Shown: positions 46,681 to 59,418, counted from the first letter of the stretch. The stretch is DNA of 64,000 nt from Halichondria panicea (GCF_963675165.1 NC_087386.1:1352931-1416930); one strand, 5' to 3'. Notes: generated from the sequence alone by a model not told the origin. Numbers and translations: made by a program.

Positions 46681-47187
46681 ATACGATATACTAAGACACC
46701 AATGAAAATGTGAGAGACATGCACAACTGGCATTTTGACTCATTTGGACCCCCCCCATAGTTCTTAACCCTTTCCTTGCCATTCGTGAAATCTGGAACAG
46801 GAGCGTCTTTAGGTCGATCAATTAGTGTGGATCCCGCCTCACCACGCCTCCATGTCATTCTAGATCAGGCTAGCAATTCTAGCTGGGACTCCCAGTTCTA
46901 GCTCCTTTTGTTTAGCGTGTCAGAGACTGGGAGAAGATGATTGGCACTCCCTGGCTCCTTTGGATGTACAGCTGTCCAGATCCCTAGAACATACCCTCCA
47001 TTCTGACGAGTTATCAGTGCATAGGGTGCTTACTAGATTCTTGCCAGCCAGTACAGTTCAAGCTACACACAGCACCGCTCAACTATTCTCTACCCCATTA
47101 TCTAGCTAAATCTGGTCCAACTAGACAGCAGACACAGCTAGTTAATTCAGTAAAGCTAGGGGTAGCCCTACTTCTACGGTTGTTCAG
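46681..47187. other. Non-coding stretch left of the TIR element
   Basis: Less AT-rich than the surroundings. No frame I trust; the text continues after the TIR element at 48748, so the element interrupted an existing sequence. Confidence 0.4.
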
Positions 47188-48747
47188 TACACAGCCAAAA
47201 ATCCACGGGTCCGTTTCAGGCCGTTAGTTGAAAACGGGCCGTTACGGGCCCGTGAACGGCCTGTATACAGGATGTAGCCCACCCACGTCCTGTATACAGG
47301 CCGTTTCTCACGGGCTGTAAACAGGACGTTAGCCCACGTCCTGTTTACAGCCCGTGGATACGGGCCTGTATTAGGGCGTAGCACCCACGTCCTGTATATA
47401 GGCTGTTGCAGCTGTAGCTTATGCGCATGCGCTAGCTTGAGGCAGGATGACGTCACCTGACTACAAAAAGAGAGTGAGACAGACAGACAGAGCTCTGAGA
47501 AAAAATCCTGCTGCTTGTCACAAGAGGAGCTGCTGGTCCAAAAAGACAACTTGAAGAGGACTATACAGTCCATTACTATTAGTCTACCTGTGAACAGAAA
47601 AAGGTGAAGCTGTAGCAGCATGTTATTATATTAAACAGTTATATTATTTTTATTGAACTTTCTCATAGCAGTTTGTGTTCCTCTAGTTCCACAGCTATTT
47701 CAAATCTGTAGTGAATTTGACCTCTAGTGTAGTTGGCAGCAAAGGTCTGTAAATTTCACCTCTACTGTATGTTTATAAATTCAGGTTTGCACGTTGTTAT
47801 GGACTTTTGAAGCTGGAACACTGGCCAATTTTACAAGGTAAACGTTTCGTTTTGCTTCCTTTTTGAAATAATCCTCCTCATCGTAGGCTCCCATCTGAAG
47901 TTTTTTCACTTTTGATAAAGAGGTGTTGAAGAATGCTCCCAGGTTTGTTATTCTCTTTCACTAGCATTCACATATTAAACACGCGATCAAATTGACTTTA
48001 GATAATGCTGCCGAGTTGAAGTCTGGACTAATTACGTAAGTGCCACTGTTCTATTGTGTTTTGTGATACGTTATTGCTTCTATAGATACTAGATGTTGTC
48101 AGAAGAATGAACTAAAGATAAAGCAACAGTTTCCTGGTAAGAAAATTCAGCAACTATGTAATCTGTGTGAATAGCGTATTGGTGTACAGTTGCGAGATAT
48201 CTTCGAGATGAAAAAGAGCCCTTGTAATGTGTACAGCACACTGTAAGCTGTTCACTGACTTCATAGTACGCCGGTAAGCAGTGGTGTATTTTTTGTATAA
48301 TTCCCAGCCTCTTCTCCTCAGAGTCTATCTTTGTGCACAAAAACAAGACAAATATAAATACAGTAAGTTAGTATACTTATGTGGCGTTAACGTACGGTTC
48401 AACTGGTTGTTTTTATCTGCAGTGCCACCGTGGGGATGTGAAGACACGGACATGATAATGAGAGACATAATGTAGCTGAACAGAAATTAATATATATATA
48501 TCTTGTTCTTGTCTTCTTTGTCTTTGAATTGTGACCTTTTGAAGCATGATACTAGCTTATTAAATTGTGCATGAGAACAGTATGATACAGGCTGAATACA
48601 GGCCGTTTGTACGGGCTGTTTACAGGCTGTATGTGAACGGCCTGTTTAGTAGTGTCTACCCAACGGTCCCGTATCAGGATGTTGTGAACGTCCTGTAACG
48701 GACATGTAACGGACCTGACACGCCCTGTGGATTTTTGGCTGTGTACC
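47188..48747. mobile_element. 1.56-kb terminal-inverted-repeat element
   Basis: Left end 'gtacacagccaaaaatccac' and right end 'gtggatttttggctgtgtac' are perfect inverses over 20 bp. The first 220 bp and last 160 bp are GC-rich and packed with inverted and direct copies of 'acgggcc', 'acaggccgtt' and 'cacgtcctgt', forming strong local palindromes. The interior (about 47410-48570) is AT-rich, with a CRE-like tgacgtca at 47450 and several possible splice sites, but no transposase frame. It therefore looks non-autonomous, or encodes a small spliced RNA. A clear target-site duplication is not visible. Confidence 0.75.
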
Positions 48748-49524
48748 CACGGTAACAATTCCTCTGGGCTGGGCTAACTAGTTGAGCCACGCCTCCCAAT
48801 TCTCAAGGCTAGGTACATGTCTCTGTCTAGCTGCTTCTTCAGCTTCTTGCTCAGTTTTGTGGCTTAGAGAAAGGCCAGCTACTCAGGGGGAAGAGTCCAG
48901 ATGAAAGTCTGGCAGCCAGGTGACGTCCAAACGGTCAGTTATTCTTTCCACCAACTTTTTAATCTAGTCTAGTCCTGCTTGCACTGCTACTACTACTACT
49001 ACTGCTACTCTTCCTACTACTACTGCTGCTACTCTTCCTAGCTAGTCAAAGGTTTCTTTTTTTTTATAACTACATATGCACAAAGAGACATCAAAGCTTA
49101 CATCAAAGGACACAGATTTTTAGCCTACTTGACTGATAAGGCCGTTACCTAGACTACAGTTTGTTTGTCAGGGAGGAGCTCACATACAACTTCATCTAAT
49201 TCATCATAACGATTCCTTACCCATTGTTGTAATTTCTACAACAGATTGCCAAGGAAAGGGATAAGGGTGACAATGGGTGGAGTGCACGGGTGACAAACAA
49301 GGAATAGGAGTGGGAACACCTGTGCTCAGCAGAATGAGTACCTACACCATGCATGTAGCCATTGTTCTAATGCGATAGAGTAATATCTCAATGCATGCAT
49401 GAGTGCAATGGATGGACAACGGTCCAATATACTTTTCAGATGGTCAATTGTCAATAAATGATTGTCTATATACTGCATGCAGATTCAGTATTACATAACC
49501 ACAGACTAGTGTCTCCTAGCCCAC
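48748..49524. other. Non-coding stretch with (CTA)n microsatellite
   Basis: A (CTA/CTG)n tract lies at about 48981-49034 with 'ctcttcctactactactgct' repeated. Otherwise no gene seen. The inverted NAMPT fragment begins at the right edge. Confidence 0.5.
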
Positions 49525-49966
49525 CATTCTTGGTTGGTATGATTGTCCCTTCAGGCACGGCCCTGATGATCCTCAGAGGTAGTCGGCCGCCATGCTTCTC
49601 CAGGATGTACTCCCAACCTGCAGTGAACATGAGTATAGAGAGAGAGGTCAGCTCCTGCACAGTGAGTGGGCATGCACTACCTTTCTTGTTGAAGAGTCCT
49701 GGTCCCAGGTGGGCGTCCATCGCGGCAACTGCCTCCTCTATCTTCTCCCGGGTCACCACATCTATATAATAAAGTAGCTAGTTGTTTAACAAAAAAATAG
49801 TGCCATATAGAAATGCATAAGCAAATCAACGACAACAATGATGGTCTAGATTTACTGTAGACCGAAGATATACGATAACTTTCCTCCTCTGCTCTCAAAG
49901 TATAATATTATAGGTGTCTAGTCTAGACAGTTCAGTGCCAGGAGGGTACTGGAGGTGGTGGGTCAC
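49525..49966 (-). pseudogene. NAMPT: Inverted partial NAMPT copy
   Basis: Minus-strand remnants of NAMPT exon 2 (about 49928..49966, first 13 codons only), exon 3 (49681..49759, 5' end missing) and exon 4 (49525..49617). Exon 4 has a 3-bp insertion (one extra Ile in LRIIRAVPEG). The exon 2 piece ends at GTELV and exon 3 starts at VVTREK, so the protein cannot be made. No later NAMPT exons are present. Confidence 0.85.
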
Positions 49967-50343
49967 CTGCAACAGATTGTGGTGGTATAGTACAATGAAT
50001 ACAGCTATCAATAACACCTTATAGGAATCTGTCTCCATACATGCAGCCATGCTCCTCCTACAATCTGTATCAGCTAAACTGCATGCTAAAGTATTTATAA
50101 AAAGATATTTCCACAGAGCTTGAAGGGCTATAGATCTAGCTAGCTAACCTGGATCTGTATTGCATACATAGTCTACAACACCTGACTGAATTCAAAGGTG
50201 AGTAAAAGATGTCCATGCAAGTGCACACACTAAGTAAAAACATTGACCAGGCAGTGTAGGTCTAACATTTAACTCTAATCATGTTCTAACATTTACTAGA
50301 TCTACATGCCTTTAGACACCCTCCCTTCCTCTACAGTCAGGCA

Positions 50344-53300
50344 ATGGCAGCCAGTATAAATAGCTTCCATTTTCAAGTCGTAGGAGATGACCACACTGGT
50401 AATCAGGCTCTGTTGAAATGATACGCAATAGTAAGTCCATTAATATAGCTGTTAACCATGCAAGTCGTGGAGGTGAATTCTGTCAACGTTATTATTATAG
50501 GGTAGGCACTTTGAGGTCAATGGAAATCTGTGCAACATTCGGCTGGTAAGTTCAATTCGATACAACCATGCACAAAGATTGTACATTTTCCTGTTTTTAC
50601 ACTACATTTCAATATAAGAAAGTTCCAGATTTGCTAGAACTGATATAGCCTATAAAAAAAAATCAATTGCAATTGTGTCTAATATCGTAATACCCCCCAA
50701 ACACTAAAAGCTAGCATTAGCTGCAAGCAAAGCACTGTATAGCTGTCACTAGAATTGTTTGCTTACTGCAAAGCCTATACTAATATTGACCATAATTATA
50801 GTAGTTAGTGAACAGGCTATTTAGCTCCCTCAAGATCATGCACTGCAAGACTGGGGGCTCAGAAACATTTAGAGGTCTCATAATACCCTACAATGTAAAA
50901 TTTAGCATGCATAAATAGGGAGTATAGCCATAAAATTTATATCTTCAAGTTGGTGGGAAATTCCGCAAAACCGATAGCGTAATAAGATGCCAAAGAGTTT
51001 TTCTGGTGAAGAATTAATTATCTTTTATGGTATGGTAAAGAGTTCCTCTTGTGCTTCCCTTAGTATAATTATTATGCCAGGATTTTGAGAAAAATACATC
51101 ACATGGACCTACATGGACCATGACTCTTTTATGAGCTTTGTAGTCTAGAGACGTACAAATCTTTCAACTGTTGAGTGACTAACACACAGCACTCTATAGT
51201 CCTCGTGCCATTAAAGACTACATTTCACCAGCTTGCTCCAACTAGCCTATCAGTATTGAATTTCACACCAACTTGAATAAATTAATCATGCTGTAAGTAC
51301 GCCCACCAGTAATGTTATGCATGAGTAACTTGCACTCTGCACCATTAATTTTACCACTTAAATTAAAATATTTTCTTCAATTATAGTCCTACATGTCTCA
51401 TTGGTTTAAAATACCCTCTTCTACTCTATTCACTATACTGTTTTTCTCTTTGCTGCATTAGTCACTGTTCCAAGACCCAACTGAAAGAACTGTCCTTACG
51501 TTGGGATCTCCCGAAACCATCGATGGCTACATCTTCGTGTACAATGCTGCAGATATGGTAACTCCATTTACTAACCAATTAACGGTTTCTATGTAATTAT
51601 CGTGCATGGTTCCTGTTTCCACTGCTGTGTAGGAATCTTTCCATAGGCTGAATGAATGGATCGATATGTTCAACCATGAGAAATCAATATTTGAAGAGCC
51701 CAAAGTTCTGCTAGGAAATGTGCCGAGCAGTGGAGAGAGAAATGTGGAGCTCAATCTTGTCTTGGTGAGTTTTTTTCTGATATGTGCACTGTGGGACACT
51801 TAAATTAAGAGAATTATTATTGGGTCCCTGCATGGCTTATTTAAATCACATTTAAATCACTGATATATTTACCCTGTGCGTGCATGCGCAAGCGCAGCAG
51901 GGGTAGAGTGATCAGTGTGTGTGTGTCGGTGTGTGTGTGTGTGTGTGTGTGTGTCGGTGTGTGTGGGCACAAAAATGAGCTGTTTGAGCGAACTATAGAC
52001 ACTTCCATGCATGGACTGCTTGCTTTAACTGCTATTGAGACAGTGCATGGTTGAAAAATAGGCTGCTTATAGTTGAAACTTGTAGGTGATCTTTGAAGGC
52101 AACGAAATCGATCTAATCGTGTTGCTTTATAGATTCACGATCATTCTGATGCAGAATGTTAAGGTCATTACAGTAAAAATTTATCGTGTCAACGCACGGG
52201 GTGAATGCTCCATTGAGCATCTTGTTTCCAATACGACTTTGTCACTCTTAGAAAAGAAGCCAGAGGAGATCCCTAACTGTAATTATATACCAAGTAATTC
52301 ACTTTTTCTATAGGCATTTACTGATTTTACAAACATGAAGAACTTTGAAACTGATCTTGCTGAAGACACATTTGGAGCAGAGAGAGCGATTTCAACACTT
52401 GTTAGTGCTAGTTTGCCAACGGCTACATAGCCACAAAGTCCAACAACGGTAAATTATGTACATGTAGTGTGATAATGTTTTTATTTGATTTTTCTACCCA
52501 AGATATTAGCGACCTTACAAGCTAATACAACTGTTAAAGGAAATGACAAAGCGATAACATTACCCGCTACTGCCAGTCGTAGGAGATCGAAAACTGCCAG
52601 AGGCCCGCAAACATTGGTATCTTCCGAATACGCTGATAGCTTCAGTTTCAATAGCCAAGAGTTTTGGTTGCTAAGCAAAACAATGATGGACTTAACATGA
52701 CCGTTGCCAAGATGTCATCACTCAATCTAGACTCTGAGGATATGGATGTGAAGTAAGATGGGACAGAAAGCAGCTCCGGGAATACAGCAAACCCATTGGA
52801 TAGATTTTCAAGAGTTGCTAAGGAAGCAAATGGTTATCTGAAAGCTGCCCAAAAAAAGATCAAATTGGCTCAAAAAACAAGCAACGAAATGATTACATTG
52901 CTCAAACAATGTGTGGAAGAGGTTCACGGAGCAAACGACATCCTGAAAGATAAAAACCACGTTCTTCGCCAGGAAATTGATGAAGCAAACAATAAAAACG
53001 AGCTTGCACAGAAGGAAATGGATGGCTTAAGGCAGAGGTTACAAGATTCATCTCATTGGATAATCAGCAAAGAAGAAGTTGAATTGACGAACAAGAAATT
53101 GGGAGATGGTGGATACGGTACAGTCACAGTGGCTAGTTTCCGTGGTATCCAAGTGGCAGCAAAACAACTTCACGGGATGATTCTAACCTCATACAATCGA
53201 GTAATGTTTGACAGAGAAATGAACATTGCTTCGAAAGTGAGACATCCAAACTGTGTACAATTCTTAGGTGCTGTGGTGGAGGAAGAGCCGATTATCTTGA

Positions 53301-53812
53301 TGGAGTTAATGCCGACAGTTTTGCGAGAAATCCTTCCCAAAGAGCTAAACCGATTGTCACAAGATCAGATCCCACCGATATGTTGAGATATCGCTAGAGC
53401 ACTAACGTACTTGCACTCCATGAAACCTCAACCAGTAATCCACCGCGATGTTAGCAGTGCAAATGTACTCTTGGAGCCAATTGCTAACTCGCTGTGGAAA
53501 GCAAAAATCTCAGATTATGGATCCACCAACTTTGCACCGCTGGTCAATACGAAGGCACCTGGTAATGCTGTGTATGCAGCGCCTGAGGCTTGCTCAGTAA
53601 AGTTGCAATCTACTAAAATGGACGTGTTCAGTTTTGGTGTGCTAGTTGTTGAAATTCATTTGAGGGAATTTCCCGATCCGAATAGTCGAGATCAAAGGGT
53701 ATATCAAGTGGAGCTCATGTACCCTCAGATTGCTTCGTTGATTAAAAAGTGCCTGTGTGAAAAACCTGAGGACCGTTTGCATATGCTTGAAATCCTAGAA
53801 CAGTTGAAATGA
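50344..53812 (+). pseudogene. Ras-like/coiled-coil/kinase gene, decayed copy 3
   Basis: All six exons of the 41330 gene are recognisable: exon 1 at 50344..50430, then about 50503, 51463, 51633, 52315 and 52500..53812. Lesions: exon 1 CGA to TGA (50419-50421), six bases lost in exon 4, TAG in exon 5 (52428-52430), a 1-bp deletion at about 52694 ('gacttaacatgacc'), CAA to TAA at about 52754, and CGA to TGA in the kinase domain (53384-53386). The kinase sequence (LGDGGYGTVTV, HRDVSSANVLL, AAPE) is otherwise nearly identical to copy 1. Intron 4 (51775-52314) contains a (GT)n tract. Its 5' flank resembles that of copy 1. Confidence 0.88.
51916..51966. repeat. (GT)n microsatellite
   Basis: About 50 bp of GT repeats with two 'cggt' interruptions, in intron 4 of the kinase pseudogene. 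Confidence 0.9.
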
Positions 53813-54583
53813 ACTGCTATATAAATATGTACGTGTGTATAAATTAATTATAATTATGTGTTTTGAAATCACTTTCTTGAACACAATTATTACATAGTAA
53901 TATTAAGGCATAATTATAAAGTACGGCATATAATTATAAAAAAGTTTTAAAGAATATGACTTTGTAATCACAAGCATTTTTCAGGTCCGACAGAAGAGAC
54001 AGCAACCTACAGAAATGCAGGCAGCACTGAACATGTCGACAGTGACTGAATAGTTATAATTATGCTTTCAACAAACAAACACTCAAGAGTTATATGGGCT
54101 TTCAAGTTTATTGTGGAATATCCTCAAGCATGCAGTACTATAGAGCTCTGCGTCTAGTCATGAGTCATAATTATACTTAATATAGATCTACATGGGGAAT
54201 TTCTTTATAATTATGCATACGGAACCTTTATCATGCAGCAGCAAGTGCAAAACATCTATTTCACAACAAATATTGCTCTCAAAGGTAATCAACAGTTGAC
54301 CTAACACCTGATGAGAAACCTGAAAATCCAGCTACTAAACAGTCAGCTCTATATATACCTGTTCATTGTCCGCCATACTGAGCCAGAGATACTTCGACGC
54401 TAACCAGTTCTACAGCAGAGAGAGATCAGTAGCAATAAGTTAATCATTCCTTACAGTATTGGCCATCTCGTGCATGACCATCGTCTGCATATTTCATGTG
54501 TATAGCTCTTCCACCTGTACTGGTAAAGATATAGTGCATGTATGAGTCACCTTTGACAGAAGTGAAGTAATTACAATATTAAG

Positions 54584-54772
54584 TACAGTGGAACCTCTGT
54601 TAACAACCACCTCCGAATAAAGGCCAGCTGCTATATATAACAGCCAGGCACCCAGGTCCCAAATGAACAGTTTGTGTACAAAACAACCTCTCAACAAAGG
54701 CCACCTCAGTCTGTATAAAGGCCAAAACATTGTTCCCCAAAGGTGTCCGTTATAGAAGGGGGTTCCACTGCA
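54584..54772. mobile_element. TIR element with CAGTGGAACC ends
   Basis: TACAGTGGAACCTCTGTTAA at the left, and GGTTCCACTGCA at the right, form inverted ends of 189 bp. The inside has repeated 'aaaggccacc' phrases. It is duplicated with the tandem unit at 57442-57630. The minus strand is open but this is a repeat, not a gene. Confidence 0.7.
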
Positions 54773-54978
54773 CATGTATACTGCATGCACAACAGATTAT
54801 CATTGTTTATTATCTTCATAATTGTTGGGACTGAAACACTGTTTGTTCATCAGCAGCACATTGTAGTAGGATTGTTCACTTCTTATCATAATTATATACA
54901 CCTAACAAAACAATTGCTCCCAAAAGTATTAAAATCAAAATAAGAGTAAAGCCCAGCCTGCATGAAATAATTCAAACA

Positions 54979-56616
54979 ATGGACTCTACTAACAGCAGCT
55001 CAAGGGACCATACAAAGCCAGTGATAAGAAAGAGATGCAAGTATCAAGTGAGGTGGTTCTATTCAAAAGGAGCATTTCTTGTTTTACTGTGGACTACACT
55101 TCTAAGTGCAACTACAGGGTATTATATGACAGATCTAGGAGGAAAGATTCTCTTAAAAATAGACGAGCAACACCATTTTCAAGGGATCATAGCACTACCG
55201 TTCATTGCAATCCCATTGCTAGGATGGTTAGCAGATGCTAAGCTTGGAAACTACAGAGTCTTTAAATTGAATTGCTTTGTTTTACTGATAGGAACGATAT
55301 TTGGCTGTATTCAAATTCTCTACTTTCCACTGTTGAATTCTATTGCACTAAGATACACAAGTGCTGTCATCATAGTACTAGGATATGGAGTGTGTGCAAC
55401 AAATATAGCAGTTTGCTTAATGACAGCCTTGCAGCTTGGTTTAGATCAAATGCCAGATGCTTCTTCCACTAACGTTTCAAGCTTCATCAGTTGGTTCCTG
55501 TTTTCGATCAATATTGGATTTTGGATTGCTGACTGGCTATCAAATGCATTCCTTTATTGCATAAACTCTTCAACAATCAATGACATACAGAAAGTGCAAC
55601 TGTTTAGCTTATTTCCAGTATTGTGTTTGGTAATTATTTGTTCCACGATGTTTTTGTTAGCTTCAAAATGGCTAATTATTGAACCAAAGTCGCCTCAAGC
55701 CCTCAAAACCATCTACCAAGTTCTCAATTTTGCAGCCAAGCACAAGGCTCCTATTTATCGCAGTGCTCTCACATACTGGGAGGAAGACGTACCCTCTAGA
55801 CTAGATCTGGGGAAGACAAAGTATGGTGGACCATTTTCTATAGAGCAAGTTGAAAATGTCAAAACCTTCCTAAGAATACTTGTGATGTCTTTCCCAATAT
55901 TTATCATTTTAATAGCATTTTGGAGTATTTACATAGATTCAAATAAAATCATGTTTGAAAGTGTAAAGAATCTTAACCTCAACATTACTAACTGTACATC
56001 AAGCATGGTATACACGTTTAGTTTGAGCCTTTGGTGGAGTGGTATTGTCACAACAATTGTCTACGAATTTGCATTATATCCATTCATAAGAAACAAAGTA
56101 CCCAGCTCTATCCGACGAATTGGAGCTGCAACTTTATTCATCCTGTTATTGAATATTATAAACTTAGCTATGCAATTTAGTCGATACACATGGATATCAG
56201 TACTTTATATGGGAACTCTCGATGGTTTCATATTGGTACTCTTGTTAAATGGAATATTTGAGTTTCTGTGCGCCCAGTCACCATACAACATGCGAGGACT
56301 CTTGACTGGCTACATGATGTTACTATTGTATTTTGCGATATCTCTGAACGACGTAATGAATGATATTGGAACGGATAACAAATGTTATACATCAACTGCA
56401 CTGAGTGTGATTGGATTGGTCCTGTACTGCCTCCTGGCATGCTGGTACAAGAGGAGAGTTAGAGACGAGGACTACAATGCACACAGAGTGGTGGAGGAGG
56501 TCTATGATCGATACCTCTCTCATGTACAGTATAGAAACAAGAATAACTGTGTATCTCCGTATAGTGAAAGTCAACTGATTACGTCCATGTATAACAATTA
56601 CACACTTAACACATAA
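54979..56616 (+). CDS. POT/SLC15-like transporter, copy 1 (intact)
   Basis: Single-exon gene of 545 aa with about 10-12 membrane segments. The N-terminal part has a basic stretch (KRCKYQVRWFYSKGAF), then TM1. The POT-family loop motif is LLGWLADAKLGNYRVFKL (about 75-92). TM4-5 has LQLGLDQMPDASSTNVSSFI followed by SWF, comparable to 'GADQF ... FFYWF' of POT proteins. Later come EFLCAQSPYNMRGLLTGYM, typical of TM10 in SLC15, and a cytosolic tail with YKRRVRDEDYNAHR. POTs carry di/tripeptides, histidine or related solutes with protons; the substrate here is unknown. I do not find the ExxER motif of TM1. Three paralogues follow on the same strand. Confidence 0.75.
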   Translation: MDSTNSSSRDHTKPVIRKRCKYQVRWFYSKGAFLVLLWTTLLSATTGYYMTDLGGKILLKIDEQHHFQGIIALPFIAIPLLGWLADAKLGNYRVFKLNCFVLLIGTIFGCIQILYFPLLNSIALRYTSAVIIVLGYGVCATNIAVCLMTALQLGLDQMPDASSTNVSSFISWFLFSINIGFWIADWLSNAFLYCINSSTINDIQKVQLFSLFPVLCLVIICSTMFLLASKWLIIEPKSPQALKTIYQVLNFAAKHKAPIYRSALTYWEEDVPSRLDLGKTKYGGPFSIEQVENVKTFLRILVMSFPIFIILIAFWSIYIDSNKIMFESVKNLNLNITNCTSSMVYTFSLSLWWSGIVTTIVYEFALYPFIRNKVPSSIRRIGAATLFILLLNIINLAMQFSRYTWISVLYMGTLDGFILVLLLNGIFEFLCAQSPYNMRGLLTGYMMLLLYFAISLNDVMNDIGTDNKCYTSTALSVIGLVLYCLLACWYKRRVRDEDYNAHRVVEEVYDRYLSHVQYRNKNNCVSPYSESQLITSMYNNYTLNT

Positions 56617-57441
56617 TTATCTGTTTCACTGAACATTTTCTGAGGACCGTTTGCATATGTTTGAAATCCTGAAACAGTTGAAATGAACTGCTATATAAAT
56701 ATGTACGTGTGTATAAATTAATTATAATTATGTGTTTTGAAATCACTTTCTTGAACGCAATTATTACATAGTAATATTAAGTGCATAATTATGAAGTACG
56801 ATAAAAGCTTTTCCTTTTGTCAGGTCCGACAGAAGAGACAGCAACTTACACAAATGCAGGCAGCACTGAAAATGTATATACACCGACAGTGACTGAATAA
56901 TATTAATATAAGTCAAGTTATAATTATGCTTTCAACAAACAAACACTCAAGAGTTATATGGGCTTTCAAGTATATCGTGGAATATCCTCAAGCAGTACTA
57001 TAGAGCTCTGCGTCTAGTCATGAGTCATAATTATAACTGATATACTGATCTACATGGGGAATTTCTTTATATGCATATAGAACTTTTATCATGCAGCAGC
57101 AAGTGCAAAACATCTATTTCACAACAAATATTGCTCCCAAAGGTAATCAACAGTTGACCTAACACCTGATGAGAAACCTGAAAATCCAGCTACTAAACAG
57201 TCAGCTCTATATATACCTGTTCATTGTCCGCCATGTTGAGTCAGAGATACTTCGACGCTAACCAGTCCTACAGCAGAGAGAGATCAGTAGCAATAAGTTA
57301 ATCATTCCTTACAGTATTGGCCATCTCGTGCATGACCATCGTCTGCATATTTCATGTGTATAGCTCTTCCACCTGTACTGGTAAAGATATAGTGCATGTA
57401 TGAGTCACCTTTGACAGAAGTGAAGTAATTACAATATTAAG

Positions 57442-57630
57442 TACAGTGGAACCTCTGTTAACAACCACCTCCGAATAAAGGCCAGCTGCTATATATAACA
57501 GCCAGGCACCCAGGTCCCAAATGAACAGTTTGTGTACAAAACAACCTCTCAACAAAGGCCACCTCAGTCTGTATAAAGGCCAAAACATTGTTCCCCAAAG
57601 GTGTCCGTTATAGAAGGGGGTTCCACTGCA
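57442..57630. mobile_element. Duplicated TIR element with CAGTGGAACC ends
   Basis: Copy of the element at 54584 within the second tandem unit; sequence essentially identical. Confidence 0.7.
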
Positions 57631-57833
57631 CATGTATACTGCATGCACAACAGATTATCATTGTTTATGATCTTCATTGTTGGGACTGAAACACTGTTTG
57701 TTCATCAGCAGCACATTGTAGTAGGATTGTTCACTTCTTATCATAATTATATACACCTAACAAAACAATTGCTCCCAAAAGTATTAAAATCAAAATAAGA
57801 GTAAAGCCCAGCCTGCATGAAATAATTCAAACA

Positions 57834-59418
57834 ATGGACTCTACTAACAGCAGCTCAAGGGACCATACAAAGCCAGTGATAAGAAAGAGATGCAAGTATC
57901 AAGTGAGGTGGTTCTATTCAAAAGGAGCATTTCTTGTTTTACTGTGGACTACACTTCTAAGTGCAACTACAGGGGTATTATATGACAGATCTAGGAGGAA
58001 AGATTCTCTTAAAAATAGACGAGCAACACCATTTTCAAGGGATCATAGCACTACCGTTCATTGCAATCCCATTGCTAGGATGGTTAGCAGATGCTAAGCT
58101 TGGAAACTACAGAGTCTTTAAATTGAATTGCTTTGTTTTACTGATAGGAACGATAATCAACTGCGCTCAAATTCTCTACTTTCCACTGTTGAATTCTATT
58201 GCACTAAGATACACAAGTGCTGTCATCATAGTACTAGGATATGGAGTGTGTGCAACAAATATAGCAGTTTGCTTAATGACAGCCTTGCAGCTTGGTTTAG
58301 ATCAAATGCCAGATGCTTCTTCCACTAACGTTTCAAGCTTCATCAGTTGGTTCCTGTTTTCGATCAATATTGGATTTTGGATTGCTGGCTGGCTATCAAA
58401 TGCATTCCTTTATTGCATAAACTCTTCAACAATCAATGACATACAGAAAGTGCAACTGTTTAGCTTATTTCCAGTATTGTGTTTGGTAATTATTTGTTCC
58501 ACGATGTTTTTGTTAGCTTCAAAATGGCTAATTATTGAACCAAAGTCGCCTCAAGCCCTCAAAACCATCTACCAAGTTCTCAAGTTTGCAGCCAAGCACA
58601 AGGCTCCTATTTATCGCAGTGCTCTCACATACTGGGAGGAAGACGTACCCTCTAGACTAGATCTGGGGAAGACAAAGTATGGTGGACCATTTTCTATAGA
58701 GCAAGTTGAAAATGTCAAAACCTTCCTAAGAATACTTGTGATGTCTTTCCCAATATTTATCATTTTAATAGCATTTTGGAGTATTTACATAGATTCAAAT
58801 AAAATCATGTTTGAAAGTGTAAAGAATCTTAACCTCAACATTACTAACTGTACATCAAGCATGGTATACACGTTTAGTTTGAGACTTTGGTGGAGTGGTA
58901 TTGTCACAACAATTGTCTACGAATTTGCATTATATCCATTCATAAGAAACAAAGTACCCAGCTCTATCCGACGAATTGGAGCTGCAACTTTATTCATCCT
59001 GTTATTGAATATTATAAACTTAGCTATGCAATTTAGTCGATACGCATGGATATCAGTACTTTATATGGGAACTCTTGATGGTTTTATAATGGTACTCTTG
59101 CTAAACGGAATATTTGAGTTTCTGTGCGCCCAGTCACCTTACAACATGCGAGGACTTCTGACTGGCTACATGATATTACTATTTGTTTTTGCAATATCTC
59201 TGAATGACCTAATGAAGGATATTGGAACAGGAGTTAAATTGTATACATCAACTGCACTGAGTATGATTGGATTGGTTCTGTACTGCCTCCTGGCTCGCTG
59301 GTACAAGAGGAGAGTTAGAGACGAGGACTACAATGCACACAGAGTGGTGGAGGAGGTCTATGATCGATACCTCTCTCATGTACAGTATAGAAACAAGAAT
59401 AACTGTGTATCTCCGTAG
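57834..59418 (+). pseudogene. POT/SLC15-like transporter, copy 2 (frameshifted)
   Basis: Nearly identical to copy 1, but a G inserted in 'acagggg' (57971-57975) shifts the frame after residue about 46, at the end of TM1. The rest is an intact 475-codon frame. Near the end, loss of two bases ('ccgtagtg' instead of 'ccgtatagtg') creates an early stop that removes the last 22 residues. A product could only be made from an internal ATG (57982), without TM1. Small changes in the last third (MVLLLNGIF, LFVFAISLNDLMKDIGTGVK) suggest some independent evolution or conversion from other copies. Confidence 0.75.

Noticed and set aside
48980-49035. (CTA)n tract as a possible CRISPR-like or satellite array
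   Set aside because: Simple trinucleotide microsatellite without spacers; CRISPR is not expected in an animal genome.
54494-54790. 98-codon minus-strand frame, repeated at 57352-57648
   Set aside because: It coincides with a terminal-inverted-repeat element that was copied with the tandem unit; no independent support.
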